The notes beneath the pieces were generated by a model that ran no database searches, had not been told where the DNA came from, and saw nothing but the letters and a program-made list of their open reading frames with translations. Of a stretch of DNA of 64,000 bases, positions 46,864 to 59,274 are shown piece after piece. This DNA comes from Tamarix chinensis (Eukaryota; Streptophyta; Magnoliopsida; Caryophyllales; Tamaricaceae). The position numbers were made by a program, and so were the translations under genes. Numbering within the stretch: the stretch's first letter is position 1; each line of letters opens with the position of its first letter. The DNA lies in contig CM060174.1 of the NCBI GenBank assembly GCA_030549775.1, positions 43,876,707 through 43,940,706 on the forward strand, written 5' to 3'.

Positions 46864-48651
46864 AAAATGAAAATTACTAATTCCCAACTTAGATTCTTGG
46901 ATATAAAAGAATAAGCCATCTCTTCTTGAAATTCTTTACTATATAAAAGAACTTTGGAATAATATGATCACAGACAAACTAGAGGCCTTAAACTGATCAC
47001 AAAGTTAACAAAGCATGACTAACAATTACATTCAAAATTCCCTTGCAACAAATGGTTGGTGAAGGTAATTAGAATTAGATGTAGCATGATGCTTACACAC
47101 AAGAGAAAAATTATATATAAACTAAAATAAGTAGATCTTTGAAGGCTACTTAGCCTGTAAAGTTATTTTAACGATAAATACAAGTTATTATTAGCAATTT
47201 TTTCATTATCAACTTTTATTTAGAAATTGGGAAACACCAACGAACACATTTCATGTGATGATCAAATGGTAGGACATCATAGAATAATAATTTATAGAAC
47301 ACTATACAGACAGGGTGCATAAGAAGGGTCTTAATAGCTTCTTAATAAGTAAATTGTCCCCATTCAATGGTCTATAGACATATATATGCCATCAACCAAT
47401 TACTCTCTTTGTCTAATCTTTCCTATAGCTATAATATATGGTATAAAGGTACAATAGATATAAATTTCATATTTCTCATTCATCTCATCAATTACAATAG
47501 TCTTAGAACATCATTCATCGAAGTTGTCACTATCATATTTATTATAGAATAAATCATCAAATCAAAATGATCACCTTATAAAATCATTGAAACCAACAAA
47601 GGTCAGCTCCAACAATAATTATATCAAACATATAGTGAGTAAATACATTACTACAAGATAAGCATTTAGGTTTGTATAATGCAAATCCTAATTACTTGAA
47701 TTTAAATGTTAGAGCAATTAATACCAAATTTAAAGCATCAATAGCCAGTATAAATAAGTTCAATTTGAAAAGATCTAATAGCAAATTGATTTTTTGGCTC
47801 AAACTAGAGGTTTCCTTAAAAAATCAAAGGCAAATATCAATTGATAGATTTGGACTTGACCAATTTTAGGAAATGGAATAAATAATGTGATGAATGCATG
47901 CTTAGAGAAACTTTTGTTATGATTTTATATTTTTTTTATTATCATAACGAAGAAGTATCCAAAGCTGATTCATTCCCAAGATGAAATTTTCTCTTGATGA
48001 TAAACTAAGTTTGACATATATTAGTAACACTTTATACTAAAGTTCTAAACCCAAACTAAAAACAAAACTTTTCCAAAAATATAAATATTAGTGAACTAAT
48101 TTTATTTTCTATTGATAATTAAGTAATATAAACTAATGATAATACACTATAAAAGGAAATTATGGCATAAAAATAAACTAACTTTCTTATTAATATTATT
48201 TCTATTATAGTTATCATCATCATTATTTTATTATAATTAAAAATATTTACACTTGTTTGTTTCAAAAAGTTCTTTTTATTTTGTCTTATTTTATTCATAT
48301 ACAAAAATAGTTCGCTAATATGTATATCATTAGGAAAATTTGATTTTTTTAATTTGTGTATATAACATTTTTCCGACATATATAATCACCTTGTGAGAGA
48401 CTTAACATTTTAGTGAATACTTGGTTTGCATCATAGTAAAGGCCATTAATTAGCTTAAAATTTTGGGAATTGATGTTTGAATGCTCAATCTCAATGACAT
48501 AAATAATTACAATTTTCCACAATAGCATGAAAGTGATACATAATTCAATACATATGCTATGAAGTATTAGGAAAACTTATCTTATAATTACTGCAACCAT
48601 CAATACATTAGTATTAGTTTAGCTCTATGTATATAATATGCTAGAGGTGAA
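46864..48651. other. AT-rich spacer between two copia elements
   Basis: No gene is supported. Small frames at 47367-47552, 47672-47869 and 48119-48379 have no recognisable motif and AT-driven composition. Parts of 46.9-47.4 kb read weakly like decayed retroelement polyprotein on the minus strand, but I could not fix any diagnostic motif. Confidence 0.4.
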
Positions 48652-48656
48652 ATAAT

Positions 48657-48943
48657 TGTTGGGAAGTCGATAAAATTTTAGGAACAAGTGAAGTTACTTT
48701 TTATTAGGTACAATATCGTAGATCAAATAAATCAATCTAAACATTAAATAAGCTTATATTAATATTGAAAGAGCTAAAAATAAGCAACTAATCTAAGAAA
48801 GTGGGAATACATATCCCATGAATCTAATTGTATGAATAAAAATGTGGACTAAGTAATTAAATACCAAAGTAACCATTAAAATAGAAAAAAATCGCAGCAA
48901 AAAAATGACCAACTAACTATTTAAAGCATTGTGGTACTATGCA
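48657..48943 (-). repeat. 3' LTR of copia element 2
   Basis: Shares taaaaataagcaactaatct, agaaagtgggaa and ttaaaatagaaaaaa blocks in order with 58117-58415. On the minus strand it starts TGCATAGTACC, preceded by the purine run CACAAGGGAATGT, the likely polypurine tract. Confidence 0.8.
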
Positions 48944-49757
48944 ACATTCCCTTGTGCTTCAAAGTTTAGAACCCCCACCAACAGCCTCAATCTTTCATGT
49001 TTTGCATATGGTAGTGACATGGTCAGTATATCAACAACTTAGTCACTCATGATAAAACATTACATATTAATTGTTTCTTTAGCTATTATATTTCAAATAA
49101 ATATATTTTGTCCTATTATGGAAGGTTCTATTTCTAATCATACTAAATGTTGCCTTATTTTTTGAAAAATATTTTGAGTTGTGCCCTCTTAAATCTCATA
49201 AAAATTAACTAACAACCTCTTCAGCTAAACAACTTGACAAATACTAGCTCTTGCTTGTTTGGAATCCATGAAAACACACATGATCTAAAAGAGAAGACAT
49301 GACCTGACTTACTTTTTTCAATCATTGGAACATTGCCTAATCACTATCACTAAAATCATGTAGCCTAAGATATAATACTTTAAAATATCAAATCCCAAAA
49401 TCTATGCATAAATCTACTAGACCAAGATGATATATATACGGGCTATGCTAAAGCTTTAAAACCTACTAATAGAGAATTCTATATCTGGTCTCATATGAGA
49501 CAAATATTAAGCCTCCAGCCATGCTCCTAAAGTATTTAAACTTGGAAAACTAGTACCATCATTAGCTTTAAGTGACTTATTTACATCCATGGGAATCAAG
49601 GCTACTTGACAATTCATCATCTTAAATCTCTTCAACTAGATAATAACTATTTATTTTGCAAAATAAATATGCCATTAGCACTTTAATTATACTCAAGGCT
49701 AATAAAATAATGTCATAAACCCAAATCTATTATCTCAAATTGTCAGAACATATATGA

Positions 49758-50041
49758 CTAAAATTCCTCAATAATATACTCATAGTGGCCTATATATATA
49801 TATTTATCATCAATGTAGAGACACACAAAAAGGAAGTTAGAATTACAATGTTTATTCACATAAAGAGTCGTTTCATTTTTGCTCCTTTCAAATCCATTAT
49901 CTTTGAAGTAGCAATCAATCTTGTTGTACCACACTTGTAGGGGTTGATTAAGGCTATATAAATCCTTATTGAATATGTATATTTTACTCTCATCATAAGT
50001 GAAAAGCATTCTAGTTGATTTAAATAAACTTCTTCCATCAA
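49758..50041 (-). pseudogene. Copia reverse transcriptase fragment (element 2)
   Basis: The 83-codon frame reads IFNKDLYSLNQPLQVWYNKI, then ERSKNETTLYV, then FVCLYIDDKYIY. These correspond to the copia RT motifs L..ALYGLKQAPR.WY.KI, E.TLY and the catalytic YVDD (here YIDD, acidic pair kept). RNase H sequence to the left is too decayed to delimit. Confidence 0.88.
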
Positions 50042-50984
50042 TTCACCATTAAGTCAGACTGACTTAATATCAAATAAGGAAATCAGCGATCTCAGTTATG
50101 TTGCTAATATAATAAAGGTTCTCCCTATTTCAAAGAAAGGAATCAAAGAGAATATCATATCAAAATATATACCTCGGTATTATGAGTACCCTGTGGCAAA
50201 TAAATGAGCATTGTGCCTCTATATAGTTCCATCATCATGGTACTTGGTGTGATACACCCATTTCAGCCCACGCCATTTTTTCCTTCTCAAATATCAACCA
50301 ACTCCCCTGTCTTATTTTTTTGAATTGCCGACATATCTATTTTCATTGCCTACTACTGTATCTAAATTTCTGTATTATTTTCAAAACAAATTAGGTTAGA
50401 AGCATACAATAAAAAAACTACATAGGGTATACATATCACCTAAGGATCTAAACTACTTTGGAGGAATTTCAGGACTCGAACATCCTAAAGATGAGTTAAT
50501 GTTAGAAGATGAGGTACCACAATCCAAAGTAAGAATAGGTCATGCGTCTCCTATAAGATAGGGTGCTGCTAATTCTTTGTTACTATTTTTCCAATTCAAT
50601 GTTTTTGCTTCATTGAATTCGACTTGACTGCTTCTTCTAACCTTACCACTCATTGGAATATATAAACTATATGATGTATATTGAGGATGATATGTAAGAA
50701 AAATATAAATTTATGTTTTTTTATCAAGTTTATGGTGAGACAACGAAGTAATAAAAATAGAGGCTATACAATAAAAACATTTTAGGTAGCTTACCCTTGG
50801 CCTTCCACCCTTCCAAGCTTCATATGAAGTTCAATTTAGGAAATTATTTTGTGGGTTATATATCTAGTGGATAAAAAACAATCACCACACCTTCTACCTA
50901 GAATTACTAAGGAAGAACACTAGTTATCATCATACTTCTTGCCATTTTAACCACTTTTCAATTATTCAACTCAACCACTCAATT

Positions 50985-51185
50985 TTATTTCAATATATAT
51001 GGTGTTGCCAATTTCCTGTGAATATCATTTTCTTCACACAAAATTTTGAATTCATCACAGGTAAATTCACCACCTCTATCTAAGAGAATCACATTGATAC
51101 AATGCCCACTCTCCTTCTCCATATTAACCTTGACTATATAATATTTTTTAAAGTTCTCTAACTTATTTTTAAAGAAATACACCAA
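50985..51185 (-). pseudogene. Copia integrase core fragment (element 2)
   Basis: The frame contains MVYFFKNKLENFKKY, then ILLDRGGEFTCDEF, then LCEENDIHRKLATPY. The usual phrase is RSDRGGEFxSxxF...C...GI.R..T.PYTPQQNGV. The catalytic aspartate is kept and the final PY region is present. The frame breaks just before QQNG. Confidence 0.88.
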
Positions 51186-51777
51186 CTATTGTAGTTATAA
51201 TCATTTTTAAAAGAAAAAAAATCTACTTCCACACAAAGACTCAATACTCATAGGATTTCAAACATCAACATGTACTATTTAAAGGTAAGAAATAACTCTA
51301 CATGACTTATTTACATTAAATGAATTTTTTCCACATCTTTCCCACATATCAAATTCATCTATTCTAATTAACCCAACAACCATATTTTTCTATTTCAATA
51401 ATTTTAACCCCTTAAAATTCAAATGCTCATAGCTTAACTGTTATATTTTACATCATTATTTTTAGCCACTAAAGCACAATTTTCTATAGCACCAACTTTA
51501 AAGGAAAATTTTTATTTCGAGTCATTAGAATAATAACATTAGACTAACCACATAGTTAACCTTTAACAAAACATCTTCCATCAGCAAAAATAATTGAACA
51601 CCCACAATCCGTTAATTGCCCAACACTTGACAAATTATGAGTTAAATTAGGGGCATACTACATAACATGAAAGGATTTAACATTACCTCGAGTGATATTA
51701 ATGGCAATAGTACCTTTCCATTCAACCTTCATCAACTTGTCCTATCTTATTCAAACTTCACTTTTCTAGGACTTCTC

Positions 51778-52206
51778 CTATTCTTTAAACAAAAAATTTG
51801 TTCTTGACATGTGAGAAGAACATCCTCTATCTATGAACCATACTCCATTTCCATCATCATTAATGGGGGAATCAGCCATGGGCAAATTACTTTCTAGTTT
51901 ATCCTTCTTTATAAAGTTTGCATGATCCTTATCATCCTTTTTCTTACTCCAATAATCAATTTCCTTGTGTCTATGTTTCTTTTTCTTTGTAATAATGGCA
52001 CTGGATGGTTTTTTTATGCTTACAAAAATAACTAAATTGACTTGTGCTTCTACTGCTACTATAACGTTGACTACAGAGGACTCCACTACCTTAACTTCTT
52101 CCAATTCCAACCTTCCTTTGTATTACGGCTACCCCTTTGCTTGAAATGCCTTTTTGTCAACGGTGTCACTTAAACTATTCATTCTATCTTTATGAGCCAA
52201 TAGATA
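51778..52206 (-). pseudogene. Copia gag C-terminus and protease start (element 2)
   Basis: The frame 51778-52110 ends WFIDRGCSSHMSRTNFLF, the copia protease active site (usually WxxDSGCSxHM) with Ser changed to Arg in the DSG triad, so it would be inactive. Upstream, 52110-52206 continues gag in a broken frame (LAHKDRMNSLSDTVDKKAF) up to the solo LTR at 52207. The zinc-knuckle cysteines are not preserved. Confidence 0.8.
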
Positions 52207-55015
52207 TGTAATACCCCATATTAATTAACCCTTAATTTAGACATGCAAGACTTAAAACTTGATTAGTAGGCGAAGTAAACCATAAGATTATTTTTTTTAG
52301 CGATCGCCTTGTTGTCTCAAGTAGGTCCATAAATATTAAGTTATAAAAATAACCTAGATTAAGTGTAAGAAAGATTATAGAAGGTAAACAAAATTGAGGA
52401 CAATAATAATACCAATAATAAGAAGAGAGTAATTAAAATAGAAGGGATGGCTATACCAATAATACTTTTATAAATAATACTTTTCATAATGATACCCATA
52501 ACAAGGATTGTAAGAATAATAATAATGTTAGCAATAATTACAAAAATAAAATAAAATAGGGGAAGTGATAAAACAATGATAATAATATTGATCATAATAA
52601 TACTAGTATCATGATTTCTTTTGAGAAAATTAAACCTTGCTTAGGTGGGGGCTCTTTTCCTAATAACCTTACTTGCAAGCTTTATATTTTGGGGAGGATT
52701 TTGCTAATAAATCCCTAACTAAACCCCCCATCTTTTCCCCTCTTAAACCCAACCAAAACCTCCCCCAACCTGTCGAAGAACATGCAGTCCATACAGCCCC
52801 ATGCAGCCCGTCACCCTTCCCTCTCCTCTCCATGCATATGTCTCTTCTTGTCCAGCAACTATCTTCCTCTTTTTGCAGCATTCCCTCTACCCCAAACGCA
52901 GCCCTTCTCCTCTCTACAACCTCACCCTCTCACGCCACCCCAGACCTGCATTTTGCAGCCATCAACCCAGCCCATCCTCCCTCACGTCACACACAAACCT
53001 GCAGCTCCATACCCTTCGACACCCAGCCTTTCCCCCTCCAACTTGCAGCCTCATCTTTCCTTTACCCAACCTGCACCCCTAATCTATCTTCCCATCATCT
53101 ACCCGCCTGTTTCCCCTCCTTTCCCATGCATCTCCACCTGCAAAATCACAGCCCATAACCCCAGCCATCCTCCATCACATCATCCAGCAACTTGCAGCCA
53201 TTATTCCCGTAACCCCAACCTTCTCAAAACTTGCAGCCCCTATCTCTCCCTCCTCTCAACCTCCACACCTACCCCACCTTTCTATCCTTCTACCCCTCCA
53301 TTCCCTTCCTTTCTCCATGCTTCAACCTACCCTTGCAGGCCTCCATCCCCATGCAGACCCGTCGACACCTTTTCCCCCCCTAAATCAACCCACCTGCAGC
53401 CCTTAACTCTAATGCACGCAGCCCCTTTTTCCCCCGAATTCCCCTCCTTTTTATTTCGCCCCAATCTATAGAAATCACCCTCCTTTCCTCTCCTTTAAGA
53501 CCTCTAAATTTGCCTCTTGCACCCCCCTCTTTCCCTTCCATAAATTCCAGCAACAAAAAAAGAAAGTTGCAGCCCCAAACTTCTCTTCCCCTTCATCGAA
53601 TTTAGTCTAAAAAATAATCTAGCTTTTGCCTTGTGTTCCACCTCCCCAAGCAGCCATTTTTCTTCCGCAAGTATGTACTCTATCATTCGGTGGGTTCGGT
53701 GCTTAAATTCATGCGGCGGCCGCCTCCTTTATTTTCCTAATCATTTTTCAAGTATTAGCTTATATAGGTTGTCTTTTGGCTATTTTAATTTGCATAAAAA
53801 TCAATTCTTGTAGTTTGGATGGTGTATTCACTTCTAGGTAATCTTGACCCGCCTAGGGTAATTGTGGAAGAAGATCGTGGTGTTAATATTTCTTAGCTCA
53901 ACGTAAATCCAACTAATCAGTAGACGGTAGAATTTTTATGTGAAAATGATAGGCTAGTTTTCTAGGATTACATACACCCCGCCTAGGTCAAGGGGTTCAC
54001 TTCTGCTCTATAGGTATTCCATACACCCTATAGGGAGTATGCGTAATTAAGGTCTTGAGTTCTGAGGTTTAGTATAGGCGATTGTTATGTCTTGTGGCTT
54101 CCTTGGTGAGCTTTGCCTTGGAATTGAGTGATTTATTTTGGTACCACCCTCCTTGACGATCTTTGTCATGGATATGGGATTGTATTCCACTTGAGAAATT
54201 TTATATAAATTATATAACCGGATTAGACACCCACCATAATACTTCTGTAATAATCAGATTAGGAATGACTTGACCTTGGTTAGTTTGCTTGGAATATCAA
54301 TAATTCTTCCTATTATGCTATAATGTATGGTCATTGGTAAGTTAAATTGGTTGTGAAATTATAAGCATGCTTTAAATGCCTTCGATAGCGATTTTGACCT
54401 AACTCGTAATGTTAAATGTGATGTGGATGTGTGTTTTGAAATCGTGGCCTTGCATGTGATCATATGTTCTATTTGAATTCCATATTTGTATGATGTTTTC
54501 TATGTGGGTACACTACCTCTCCGAAGGTGTTGTGGTTTACTCAGTACAAGGAAGCTGTACTGATACTATCACTTTTCAGAGGAGTAAGTCCATGGCATAC
54601 GTTGGTTAAAGGATTATGAGGAGCCTCATGATGGCAAATAGGTAGATTTAGGGAGCAAGTGGACCCCGCCCCTTTTTCCCCTTTTCCTTGTAATTTGATG
54701 GACCGTAAGAGTGTAAGGCAGACCATTAATGACTTTTTTGTACTCTGTTGTTATTTTCTAAATGGTTGGCTACTTAATTTCCTAAACAGCCATTTGTCAT
54801 CGATAATCTTTCTTTTGCAAAACTCTTGATTTCGTATTGTACTTCTCTTATCTTTGGTTGGTTTGATTTGTTTTAAGACTTAGCACTTGACGTAAGGATG
54901 GTGAGGAGACCAGACGTATGTCAAGTGTGGCGGTAACACCCATTGTTATTTAATTTCTTCTTCCTCAAAGCAAAATTTAAACAAAATTTTCAAGTAGTGA
55001 TTTTGGGGTGTTACA
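52207..55015 (+). mobile_element. Solo LTR (2.8 kb) nested in copia gag
   Basis: It begins TGTAATACCCC and ends TTTTGGGGTGTTACA, flanked by agata (52202-52206) and agaaa (55016-55020), a duplication with one mismatch. Removing it rejoins the gag of copia element 2 (FLGFL to LLAHKDRM). Plus orientation is shown by the order start, pyrimidine-rich block (52730-53560), ttactcagtac motif (54538-54548), gtgtggcggtaac block (54924-54937), end. There is no CCGGTGG array, so this is a shorter subfamily of the same LTR group. Confidence 0.85.
52730..53560 (+). other. Pyrimidine-rich leader block of LTR
   Basis: Strongly C+T with recurring cctgcagccc-type phrases. It generates three overlapping plus frames (52673-53158, 52782-53471, 52801-53082) full of Pro, Ser and His. 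Being open in several phases at once with no domain, they look like composition artefacts and occupy the same place as blocks in the other LTRs. Confidence 0.6.
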
Positions 55016-55207
55016 AGAAAACCCAAAAAATAATAAATAAAAAAATAGGTAGATAGGTCCTTAGACACCTTAATGGAAGCAACCACATGCTCAAATATTA
55101 TGATTAAACTTCTCAAGAGTTTACTCACTATCCTTACACTACTAAATGATTAGCAATAATATACACTCTAGACTTGATAACTTGCATTGATTCATTCTTT
55201 TTCATTC
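55016..55207 (-). pseudogene. Copia gag, middle piece (element 2)
   Basis: Minus-strand frames read RMKKNESMQVIKSRVYIIAN, then KLLRSLIIIFEHVVASIK, then SKDLSTY. These match the copia gag core (M...ES...y..rv..i.n.l, and I..kiLRSL...fe.vv..iE..kDL..l). The piece is bounded by the gypsy element on the right (55208) and the solo LTR on the left (55015). Confidence 0.8.
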
Positions 55208-56181
55208 TAATGTAGGAACAAACACTCAATAGTATTCTTTAATAATTATGGAACCAATTATTCTTCATTTGGAAAGTGTCTCCCATAAATTTAAAGACCA
55301 ACAGATGGTTATGTTGCTTGAAATGAAAAAAAAAATAAGCAATTAAATGTCTATGTGCATGTGCATGTGCATGTCATGCAAGGAGGAAGTAACCATGCGC
55401 ATGAGGAGTATATTAGCAGGATTTTCAAGTATTATTAAGTAATTTAGCTAATTTATTAGTTAAGTAATAAAGTAGGAGAATAAAGTTAGCATAAAGTAGT
55501 ATAAAGTTATAATAAAGGTAGCATAATATCTTTTAATTTGGAATCTTTTAGAATATGCTTTAGCTTGTGGTAAAAAGGCTAAATTATGCATGAATGTGAA
55601 GTATATTATGAAGAATTGAATTGATGTTGAAGATCAACATTGAATGAATTCTGTGAGTTCAAGCTCAAGCAAATTGAATCTGTGTGAACGGTTTGACTTG
55701 AAAGTTTTAATTTCTTCATCTTTGTAAATTAGAGATGAATCCATATCTTTTATACTATTATTAATCTATATTTTCCTACCCTAATTACAATCCAAACCTT
55801 ACCCTATTTCATGGTTGAACCAAACCCTAAACCATCCATACCAACCAAACACCATCCCATTTCCCTCTTTTCAAACATAACCCTAACCTTAACCCTAAAC
55901 TATGATTCCAACCTACATCCAAACCCTAAATTTTGACACTAAACATCATCATCATTCCATCATGGAATTTATAGGTTAATTAGTGTGTTCCATTCAAACC
56001 ATCATCACCAAATCATTATCATCACTCTTCTACCACATTCAAACTACCATCATCTTATTTACATAACTTTAAAAGCTTTAATCTTTTAACTCACCATCAC
56101 CGAGCCTTTATCATCTTATCCAAACTCCATTCGAACCTTTAGTTCCACATAATTGAAGATTGCACCCTCCTACACACATCA
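55208..56181 (+). repeat. 5' LTR of deleted gypsy element
   Basis: Paired with 56817-57853. Shared blocks include attatggaaccaattattct, gaggagtatatt and cctcc-acacacatca at the end. There are several small indels between the copies and many point differences, so insertion is not recent. Confidence 0.85.
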
Positions 56182-56816
56182 ATTTTGGTATCAACACCTT
56201 AGGTTGGTAGAATTGTAATCAAGATTCAATATTTCTTTCAAGATTCTTCAAGATTCATCAAGAAAGTGTATTATATTCAAGAATTACAAGCATTAAAAAA
56301 AACAAGAGGGCTTCGTGATTAATGGTATTTTGGGGAGTGTTGAGTTTGGTTTTTAAGGAGAAGAATGGAGAACCAAGGAGAAGACTTGAGAGATTTTCTC
56401 AAGACCTTGATGGAAGAAATCAAGGAGGTCAAATTGTAGGTGGGATTAATAGAAGCTTCCCAAGCCCATGAGTCCCATGTTCAAAAACTTCATCAACAAA
56501 TAAAGCACAATATTGAGAAGAAAAATGAAGTGTACAAGACAAGAGAAAAGAAGCATCAGAGCCAACATGTTTTTCAACAGAGAAATTTTGTATGGTTATA
56601 GTTGAGGATGGAGAGATTTCCTAATCTAAGAAAACATAAGATTTTGCCAAGGGTAGATGGTCCTTTCAAATTACTTTGGAAGTTTGGAGAAAGTTCTTAT
56701 GAGCTCGATTTGCCAGATTCATATGGTAGGATATCAAAGACATTTAATGTTGGAGATATTAGCCCTTATTATAATAATGCAAATTTTAGGGCAAATTCAA
56801 ATCAACAAGGGGTGAA
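56182..56816 (+). pseudogene. gag start joined to integrase C-terminus, by deletion
   Basis: The primer site ttttggtatcaacacc (tRNA-Met type) starts the segment. An ATG at 56365 opens a short frame, MENQGEDLRDFLKTLMEE, ending in a stop at about 56437; it is gag-like only by position. Shortly after, HVQKLHQQIKHNIEKKNEVY leads, across a stop, into RMERFPNLRKHKILPRVDGP (frame 56602-56898) and STFNV-like KTFNVGDISPY. These are the integrase C-terminal region with its GPF module. The usual capsid, protease, RT, RNase H and integrase core, about 4 kb, are gone. The frame runs on into the 3' LTR. Confidence 0.85.
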
Positions 56817-57853
56817 TGATGCAGGAGAAAAAACCTCAACAATTTTCTTTCATAATTATGGAACCAATTATTCTTCATTTAGAAAGTGTCTCCCATAAAT
56901 TTGAAGATGATTGAATGGTTATGTGGCTGAAAACGTAACAAACAAGCAATTAAATATCCACGTGCATGTGCATGGCATATACGGCATGTAAGGAGGGAGT
57001 AACCACGTCCATGAGGAGTATATTGGTAGGATTTTTGAGAATTATTAAGTGATTTAGATAATTTATCAATTAAGTATTAAGTAGGAGAATAAAGTTTGCA
57101 TAAAGTTACCATAAAGGTAGCATAATATTTTTTTAGCTTGGAATCTTTTAGAATATGCTTTAGATAGTGGTAGAAAGGTTAAATAATGTATGAATGTCAA
57201 ACATATGGCATCTATTAAGAAGAACTGAATTGAAGTTGAAGATCAACATTGAATAAATTCTATGTGAGTTCAAGCTCAATCAAATCGAATCTATGTATGG
57301 TTTGGCTTGAAAGTTTTAATCTCTTCATCTGTGTGAATTAGAAATTAATAAATATCTTTTCTAATATTATTAATCCATGTTTTCCATCTCTAATTACTAT
57401 TAAAATCCTACCCTATTTCATGGTTGAACCAAACCCTAAATTGATATACTAAAACTGAAGCCTAAACCATTCATTCTAAACCCTAAACCATCTATACTGA
57501 CCAAATAACACCCTATTTCCCTTTTTCAAACCAAACCCTAACCCTAACCCAAAACCACGATTCCAAAATGCATCCAAACTCTAAATTTTGACACTACACA
57601 TCATCATCAATCCATCATCAAATGCATAAGCTAATTAGTGGGTTCCATTCGAACAATCATCATTGTTAAACCATCATCACCAAATCATTATCATCACTCT
57701 TCTACCATATTCGAACCACCATAATCTTATTTATATCACTTTTGAAGCTTTAATCTATTAAATCACCATCACTAAGAATTTATAATCATATCTAAACTCC
57801 ATTATAACCATTAGTTCTACATAATTGAAGATTACACCCTCCCACACACATCA
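56817..57853 (+). repeat. 3' LTR of deleted gypsy element
   Basis: It starts TGATGCAGG and ends CACACACATCA next to the cattc duplication. It contains AAACCCTAA-rich phrases at 57425-57550 that are shared with the first LTR and are not telomeric. Confidence 0.85.
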
Positions 57854-57858
57854 CATTC

Positions 57859-58110
57859 CTAACGTCTCATAATCATAATGAAGAGTTTATAATTTTATAG
57901 AAATCACCCTTTTCTTTACCACCCATATATTCTTGCTTCAAAATTCCTATTCTTGATTTGAAGTGGAGGCTAATACAATTTGGGGAAATATAACATCATC
58001 AAGTGCATGTTGGATGAGGAATAAATCCTTCACATAATTCTTGTATGTCTCTTTCTATTATAGAGTAGTTTTGTTAGTGATGGTTTCTTCTTTTACTAGA
58101 TCTAAAACAA
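57859..58110 (-). pseudogene. Copia gag, N-terminal piece (element 2)
   Basis: Minus-strand frames read DLFLIQHALDDVIFPQIVLA, then STSNQE, then VISIKL and TLHYDYETL. The copia gag pattern is A...I...v.......i....tskeaW..L...f......v...L..L...fe.l. It continues directly into 55207 once the gypsy insertion is removed. The region nearest the LTR has no clear primer site. Confidence 0.75.
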
Positions 58111-58116
58111 GAATAA

Positions 58117-58415
58117 TGCTTCACAGTAATTAAAACTTTAGAGAAAAATTAGAGTTACTTTTTTTAACGATAACCTCACATACTAAACAAATCAGTAAAA
58201 GCTATAAATAGGCTTACCCCAATACTAAAATACCTAAAAATAAGCAACTAATTTGAGAAAGTGGGAAGGTTTGGCCCATAAATCTAATTACATGAATATA
58301 AATGCCAAAAAAAGTAATTAAATACGAAAAGAACCTTTAAAATAGAAAAAAAGGACGAACCACAATTAATAAGAAAATGACCCACTAGCTATATGAAGTA
58401 GTATGATACTATACA
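58117..58415 (-). repeat. 5' LTR of copia element 2
   Basis: On the minus strand it starts TGTATAGTATC and ends TTACTGTGAAGCA. It aligns in order with 48657-48943 and is next to the ataag duplication. Confidence 0.75.
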
Positions 58416-58420
58416 ATAAG

Positions 58421-59243
58421 AGTTGAATTAACTTCAAACTAGTGGTGTTGGTAATATTATTGATTTGGGCACTAAGACAAATTTCTTAATGATGTTTTTG
58501 AGATGTGACAACCTAGGTAGAGAGTGATATCTAATAGGGAAGGACAAAGCTATGAAATTATATTACTAATCAACACCAATAATTGATGCCGACATATTCA
58601 AGCGAGGATAGCTTCAAACTATTTTCACCTAAAGACTATAGTTAGTAGTGAATTTTTTCATGTTAAAAAGTAAAATATGATAAATCTATGTGTATAATAG
58701 GCCATGAACAAGAGAAACTTTGATATTCATAGGAATCGGTTCATCATACTATTAGAGCTCCTCGTTGTCAGAATCATAAGATCCACTTAAGTTAATTTGA
58801 AGGTTGGATGAAAATTGTATTTCTATGATAAAATTTATATTGAGTCATCTAATAAAATATGTTTAAGGCAATAGATGCCTTTTGTTGTCTCATTTTTGGT
58901 AGACCTATCTAATAGGATATGGGTGAGTCATCTTGTGACTATTGTTAACTCAACTTGGTGAAATTTTTAGAAGATGAGATGCCAGAGATGTATCATGATA
59001 AAAATAATGCTTTCATTAAGAACATATTTTTCATAAACACACCTCCTTTTCAATATGAAACTTTCCTTGTAAATTAGACCAAAACATGTCAATAATTTGA
59101 AGAAACCTTGATTGTAGGATGACATCCTAATTATGATATTCAACTAGAGCCACTTCCATCTCTGACTTCACTCCGAACATTCATTATAATTGCACACTAT
59201 TACAATTTTTTTGTAGTGCACAAGATATATATTTATCACTTTG

Positions 59244-59274
<31 letters not shown>

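Larger units (their letters stand above)
55208..57853 (+). mobile_element. Internally deleted Ty3/gypsy element with both LTRs
   Basis: LTRs at 55208-56181 and 56817-57853 flank only 635 bases of internal DNA. A perfect cattc duplication lies at 55203-55207 and 57854-57858. The second LTR starts TGATGCAGG after the purine run AAGGGGTGAA; the first starts TAATGTAGG (one decayed base). The internal part keeps a primer site, a short gag start and the C-terminal tip of integrase, with everything between deleted. It interrupts the gag of copia element 2. It could not move by itself but has the ends needed for mobilisation by a relative. Confidence 0.9.
48657..58415 (-). mobile_element. Ty1/copia element 2 with two nested insertions
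   Basis: Direct repeats 48657-48943 and 58117-58415 are its LTRs, flanked by ataat (48652-48656) and ataag (58416-58420), a duplication with one mismatch. The minus-strand internal region holds gag, zinc-knuckle/protease, integrase and RT in copia order. Its gag is cut twice: by a gypsy deletion derivative (55208-57853) and by a solo LTR (52207-55015). Without these and their duplications the element is about 4.3 kb, near the normal copia size. All frames are broken. Confidence 0.85.

Noticed and set aside
46870..47360. Possible gypsy RT/integrase traces on the minus strand
   Set aside because: Only weak resemblance with frequent stops; no catalytic or zinc motif could be fixed.
52673..53471. 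Overlapping plus-strand frames of 161, 229 and 93 codons
   Set aside because: All sit in a C+T-rich LTR leader, overlap in different phases and have no recognisable motif.
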